Positions 6,824 to 9,264 of a DNA stretch of 9,264 bases are shown here, in pieces. The position numbers and the translations under genes were made by a program. The stretch's first letter is position 1. Each line of letters begins with the position of its first letter. Source of the DNA: Bacillota bacterium (GTDB lineage Bacteria > Bacillota > Dethiobacteria > DTU022); assembly GCA_012727685.1 (NCBI GenBank), contig JAAYGO010000099.1, positions 1 to 9,264 on the forward strand, written 5' to 3'. The notes below the pieces were generated by a model. It made no database searches. It saw nothing but the letters and a program-made list of their open reading frames with translations, and had not been told where the DNA came from.

Positions 6824-6856
6824 TAGGTACTTTGAAAATCGGGGGTGGCGCTTTCA

Positions 6857-7543
6857 ATGCTTTTGCTGCTGTCGCTGATCGCGGCGCTGCGCGAGATCTG
6901 GCTGATGATCGGCCAGATCCAGAATAACTCGTTTCCGCAGCCGTTTTCACCGCAAGAGGAACAGAAATATTTGCAAAGGATGGCCGAGGGTGACGAGGAG
7001 GCCAAGCAACTGCTGGTGGAGCACAATCTGAGGCTTGTGGCCCATGTGATCAAGAAATTTGAAAATACGGGGGAAGAAAAAGAAGACCTCATTTCCATCG
7101 GCACGATCGGTTTAATCAAGGCGATCAATACTTTTAACCAGCAGCACGGCACCCGCCTGGCCACTTATGCAGCCCGCTGCATTGAAAATGAAATCCTGAT
7201 GTTTTTGCGCTCCAATCAAAAGAAGAAGCAGGAGATCTCGCTGCAGGAGCCCATTGGTGTGGATAAGGAAGGCAACGAAATCACTTTAATGGAAGTGATC
7301 GCCGGGGACGATACCATCCTGGACACCGTGGAACTGAATCTTTTGCAGGAAAAGATGGCCGAAATGATCGATGGGCTGAAAGCGCGCGAGAAAAAGGTGA
7401 TCCTCATGCGTTTCGGCCTTGGCATGGGAAAGCGCCATACCCAAAAGCAGATTGCCGCTCAACTGGGCATCTCGCGCTCCTATGTGTCGCGCATCGAAAA
7501 GCGCATCATCCAGAAGCTGGAACAGGCCTTCAACGTCCAATAA
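6857..7543 (+). CDS. sigK: RNA polymerase sporulation sigma factor SigK (pro-sigmaK)
   Basis: This 228-aa sigma70-family protein directs late mother-cell transcription during spore formation (coat, cortex maturation, mother-cell lysis). Residues about 1-19 form a hydrophobic pro-sequence (MLLLLSLIAALREIWLMIG). The next stretch, QIQNNSFPQP, aligns with YVKNNAFPQP at the start of mature Bacillus sigmaK, so SpoIVFB-type cleavage near residue 19/20 is predicted. Region 2 follows: EHNLRLVAHVIKKFENTGEE, DLISIGTIGLIKAI (78-90), and TYAARCIENEI. Region 4.2 is TQKQIAAQLGISRSYVSRIEKR (195-216), a helix-turn-helix. The gene is one continuous frame, with no skin-like prophage insertion. A GTG at 6845 is also in frame, but the ATG at 6857 has GGGGGTGG about 8 nt upstream and gives a normal pro-sequence length. 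The gene is divergent from the GH130 operon, and both may be read in the mother cell. Confidence 0.95.
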   Translation: MLLLLSLIAALREIWLMIGQIQNNSFPQPFSPQEEQKYLQRMAEGDEEAKQLLVEHNLRLVAHVIKKFENTGEEKEDLISIGTIGLIKAINTFNQQHGTRLATYAARCIENEILMFLRSNQKKKQEISLQEPIGVDKEGNEITLMEVIAGDDTILDTVELNLLQEKMAEMIDGLKAREKKVILMRFGLGMGKRHTQKQIAAQLGISRSYVSRIEKRIIQKLEQAFNVQ

Positions 7544-7560
7544 GCAGGCGTCGGGCATTC

Positions 7561-7633
7561 GAGACTCTAATTCTAGCCCCCCTCACCCTGACCCTCTCCC
7601 TCCAAAGAGGGGGGAGAGGGGATTTATAAGAAC
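7561..7633 (+). repeat. Interspersed hairpin repeat, copy 2, immediately after sigK
   Basis: This is the second copy of the element at 2053-2123. The stem is CCCTCTCCCTCC (7592-7603) pairing with 7609-7620 with one G-U pair and a loop of AAAGA, preceded by CCCCCCTCACCCTGA. It begins 17 bp past the sigK stop, so the hairpin could serve as the sigK transcript end. It is followed by GATTTATAAG rather than a clear T-run. Stem changes relative to copy 1 mostly keep pairing, which points to selection or formation as a hairpin. Confidence 0.75.
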
Positions 7634-7649
7634 GCGCCATCTTCATCGC

Positions 7650-7683
7650 ACTGAAGGCGTCCCCCGACTGAAGGCGTCCCCCG
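7650..7683. repeat. Perfect tandem duplication of a 17-bp unit
   Basis: ACTGAAGGCGTCCCCCG occurs twice head to tail (7650-7666 and 7667-7683) with no mismatch. Two exact copies suggest a recent slippage duplication in non-coding DNA between sigK and the converging dehydrogenase gene. There are too few units, and no spacers, for a CRISPR array. Confidence 0.85.
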
Positions 7684-7796
7684 TATCTATAAGGCATGAA
7701 TGTCTCTAGACTCACTCGTTCACAGTCGCTCCAGCTCCCAGTGACCGGATACAAGGAGTTACATTACCCTGATTTCCCACCGTTGTTTTTCCTTCT

Positions 7797-7824
7797 GGCC
7801 TCTGGCTACCGGCCTCTGACCTCT
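7797..7824. repeat. Imperfect 14-bp tandem repeat next to the leuB-like stop codon
   Basis: Two adjacent units, GGCCTCTGGCTACC and GGCCTCTGACCTCT, agree at 10 of 14 positions. They lie 3 bp beyond the stop of the - strand dehydrogenase gene. No stable terminator stem was found here; the rest of 7684-7796 shows no gene or clear structure. Confidence 0.5.
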
Positions 7825-7827
7825 AAA

Positions 7828-8877
7828 TCACAGGTGATTGACTACCAGGTCGCCCACTTCGCTGGTGGTGTAGCCCATTTGCCCGGCATTGAGGCTTTTC
7901 AGGTGTTCCCGGCATACGGTGGCCACAGCCGTCTCAATGCAGCACGCCGCCTCTTCTTCGCCGAGGAAGTCCAAAAGCATGGCTGCGGCATTGATGGCGG
8001 CCAGGGGGTTGATTACGTTTTGCCCGGCGTACTTGGGCGCCGAGCCGCCGATGGGCTCGAACATGGAAACACGGCCCGGATGCAGGTTGGCGCCGGCGGC
8101 AATGCCCATGCCGCCCTGGATCATTGCCCCCAGGTCGGTAATAATGTCACCGAACATGTTGTCGGTGACGATCACGTCAAACCATTCCGGGTTTTTAACC
8201 ATCCACATGCAAATGGCGTCCACGTGGGCGTAATCGGTGGCGATATCGGGATATTCCGTTGCGATCTCCTTGAAAGCGCGCTCCCAAAGGTCAAAGGCAT
8301 AGGTGAGCACATTGGTTTTGCCGCACAGGGTCAACTTGCGCCGCTGCCTTTTACGCCGGCAGTATTCAAAGGCATAGCGCAGGCAGCGTTCGACCCCGTA
8401 ACGGGTATTGATCGATTCCTGGATCGCCACTTCTTCCGGGGTCCCCTTGCGCAAAAAGCCGCCGCCGCCGGCATAAAGGCCTTCGGTGTTTTCCCGAACC
8501 ACCACGAAATCGATCTCTTCGGGCCCCTTGTCTTTCAGGGGGGTGGCTACCCCTGGATATAACTTGACCGGCCGCAGGTTGATATACAGATCCAACTGGA
8601 AGCGCAGCTCGAGGAGCAGCCCCTTTTCCAAAATCCCCGGCTTAACATCGGGATGGCCGATGGCCCCTAAGAGAATGGCGTCAAAAGCCTTCAACTCCTC
8701 CAGCACGCTTGCCGGGAGCAGCTCGCCGGTGCGCAGGTAGCGTTCTCCCCCCAGGTCGTAAGTGACCGTCTCCATGGCCAGGTTAAACTTTTCCCGCACC
8801 GCCTCCAGCACCTTTAAGCCTTCGCGAACCTGTTCCGGTCCGGTCCCGTCGCCGGGGATTACCGCAATCTTATACAT
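7828..8877 (-). CDS. leuB: Isopropylmalate/isocitrate dehydrogenase family enzyme, probably 3-isopropylmalate dehydrogenase
   Basis: This 349-aa cytoplasmic beta-decarboxylating dehydrogenase would oxidise 3-isopropylmalate to 2-ketoisocaproate in leucine synthesis. It begins MYKIAVIPGDGTGPE. The substrate helix reads LEKGLLLELRFQLDLYINLRP, broken here as residues 83-92 and 93-103, with Arg92 and Arg102. It closely resembles the actinobacterial LeuB type (Leu in place of the Ser/Asn of isocitrate dehydrogenase). Other active-site residues are Arg129 (VVREN), Tyr135, Lys187 (GKTNV), Asp220, and Asp239/Asp244/Asp248 in VTDNMFGDIITD. The coenzyme loop is odd: EPIGGSAPKYAG (274-285) has Gly277 instead of the usual His, and Lys282-Tyr283 where NAD-type LeuB has Asp-Ile. 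The start is the ATG at 8877, with AAGGAGG 8 nt upstream; an in-frame ATG 22 codons earlier lacks such a site. No leuA, leuC or leuD is adjacent, so substrate assignment is likely but not certain. Confidence 0.85.
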   Translation of the reverse strand: MYKIAVIPGDGTGPEQVREGLKVLEAVREKFNLAMETVTYDLGGERYLRTGELLPASVLEELKAFDAILLGAIGHPDVKPGILEKGLLLELRFQLDLYINLRPVKLYPGVATPLKDKGPEEIDFVVVRENTEGLYAGGGGFLRKGTPEEVAIQESINTRYGVERCLRYAFEYCRRKRQRRKLTLCGKTNVLTYAFDLWERAFKEIATEYPDIATDYAHVDAICMWMVKNPEWFDVIVTDNMFGDIITDLGAMIQGGMGIAAGANLHPGRVSMFEPIGGSAPKYAGQNVINPLAAINAAAMLLDFLGEEEAACCIETAVATVCREHLKSLNAGQMGYTTSEVGDLVVNHL

Positions 8878-8885
8878 TTGCTCAG

Positions 8886-8892
8886 CCTCCTT
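8886..8892 (-). promoter_or_regulatory. Ribosome binding site deciding the leuB-like start
   Basis: AAGGAGG, a near-perfect Shine-Dalgarno sequence, lies 8 nt before the ATG at 8877 on the - strand. It fixes the start there rather than at 8943, whose ATG overlaps the predicted promoter -10 element. Confidence 0.85.
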
Positions 8893-8938
8893 GATACCGA
8901 AAAAGCCAGTCCTAATTTTGCCGTTTTTTGTTTTCCCT

Positions 8939-8968
8939 ATCATACCCTATCGCAGAGGCGGGAAGCAA
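8939..8968 (-). promoter_or_regulatory. Candidate sigmaA promoter of the leuB-like gene
   Basis: On the - strand TATGAT (8944-8939) is a good -10 hexamer, and TTGCTT (8968-8963) lies 18 nt upstream as a modest -35. The leader would be about 55 nt long, with no T-box-like specifier or AGGGTGG-ACCGCG antiterminator sequence. Farther upstream ATTCCTTAA occurs twice (8972-8980 and 9006-9014), each beside a TAATGA, which may be a direct-repeat binding site or chance. Confidence 0.4.
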
Positions 8969-9092
8969 GGGATTCCTTAATGAGAGCCATTTGCGTTGTA
9001 ATGAAATTCCTTAAAAAAATAGTGTGTTCCCCACCCCCTATTGTAAAAGGCAAGCAGATATGGAGGGGTTTCAAACATTAGACTGGCTCGAT

Positions 9093-9264
9093 TTAACACT
9101 TAATTTTTAGAGACACCACTCCCATCACTGGTAGTATTATGCCCTTACCGTCCATGGCTAACTTGCGGCCAAAGCCAGGCAAAAGCTGGTAGCATTGTTT
9201 CACTAAGGTGTCAAAAATCTCATCAATTAAGTCCTTATGCTCAAAAAGTTTCTTTAAAAACCGG
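9093..9264 (-). pseudogene. Decayed or truncated transposase-like fragment (DDE type), cut by the window edge
   Basis: On the - strand a frame open from the window edge gives 56 residues starting RFLKKLFEHKDLIDEIFDTL and reaching CYQLLPGFGRKLAMDGKG. This pattern, ending in a FGRKLA-DGK strand, resembles the region around the first catalytic Asp of IS4/IS5-like DDE transposases known in clostridia-like genomes. After DGKG the frame ends quickly at a TAA (9093-9095), far short of the remaining catalytic domain. Another frame from about 9145 reads NTTSDGSGVSKN and then also stops, so at least a frameshift or deletion is likely. No terminal inverted repeat is visible between here and the leuB promoter. 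The family call rests on recall of similar sequences and is moderate. Confidence 0.5.

Noticed and set aside
6845..6856. GTG start for SigK, four codons upstream
   Set aside because: It leaves no ribosome site at proper distance, since GGGGGTGG would overlap the GTG itself, whereas the ATG at 6857 is well placed.
7650..7683. CRISPR-like repeat
   Set aside because: There are only two units with no spacer between them, and no cas genes are nearby.
8878..8943. Upstream ATG start for the leuB-like protein
   Set aside because: The 22 added residues are unlike the family, the ATG overlaps a good -10 hexamer, and AAGGAGG sits 8 nt before the ATG at 8877.
8878..9092. T-box or other leucine leader before the leuB-like gene
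   Set aside because: The GGGGGTGGGGAACA stretch on the - strand resembles but does not match the T-box consensus AGGGTGGNACCGCG. No terminator stem with a T-run follows it, and it is upstream of the predicted transcription start.

Overview
The window looks like the chromosome of an endospore-forming, probably anaerobic and possibly thermophilic Firmicute of the Moorella/Peptococcaceae/Thermoanaerobacterales kind. The main evidence is an uninterrupted sigK gene (the late mother-cell sporulation sigma factor, with its pro-sequence), strong AGGAGG-type ribosome sites, and GC-rich genes separated by AT-rich spacers. The genus is an inference; no rRNA or other taxonomic marker is present.

Layout from left to right. 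(1) Positions 2-511 hold the 3' end of a LysR-family regulator on the + strand, cut by the window edge. (2) Positions 579-6576, all on the - strand, hold a carbohydrate locus. In order of transcription it contains a GH130 mannoside phosphorylase-like protein, a GT4 glycosyltransferase, a large GT4 fused to an alpha/alpha-toroid-like domain, and, after a 222-bp spacer, a bifunctional ManC (mannose-1-phosphate guanylyltransferase plus phosphomannose isomerase). The first three genes are 25-27 bp apart and look like one operon. (3) A divergent intergenic region, 6577-6856, separates this operon from sigK and carries a sporulation-type promoter candidate facing each way plus a perfect 14-bp palindrome. 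(4) sigK occupies 6857-7543 on the + strand. (5) A 284-bp spacer follows, with an interspersed hairpin repeat and small tandem duplications. (6) A LeuB-like beta-decarboxylating dehydrogenase lies on the - strand at 7828-8877, with its own strong ribosome site. (7) The last 170 bases hold the decayed 3' part of a transposase-like gene on the - strand.

How the genes may work together (inference): ManC supplies GDP-mannose, the two glycosyltransferases are candidates to build a mannose-containing glycan, and the GH130 enzyme could phosphorolyse mannosides to mannose-1-phosphate, which ManC can use directly. That would close a mannose cycle with no need for a phosphomannomutase, which is not seen here. 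The sigmaE-like promoter candidate in front of the operon and the divergent sigK suggest a mother-cell role, for example a spore-surface glycan. This is a hypothesis, not something the sequence proves.

No tRNA, rRNA, CRISPR array or intact mobile element was found. All gene-free stretches are shorter than 300 bp and are described in the feature list.
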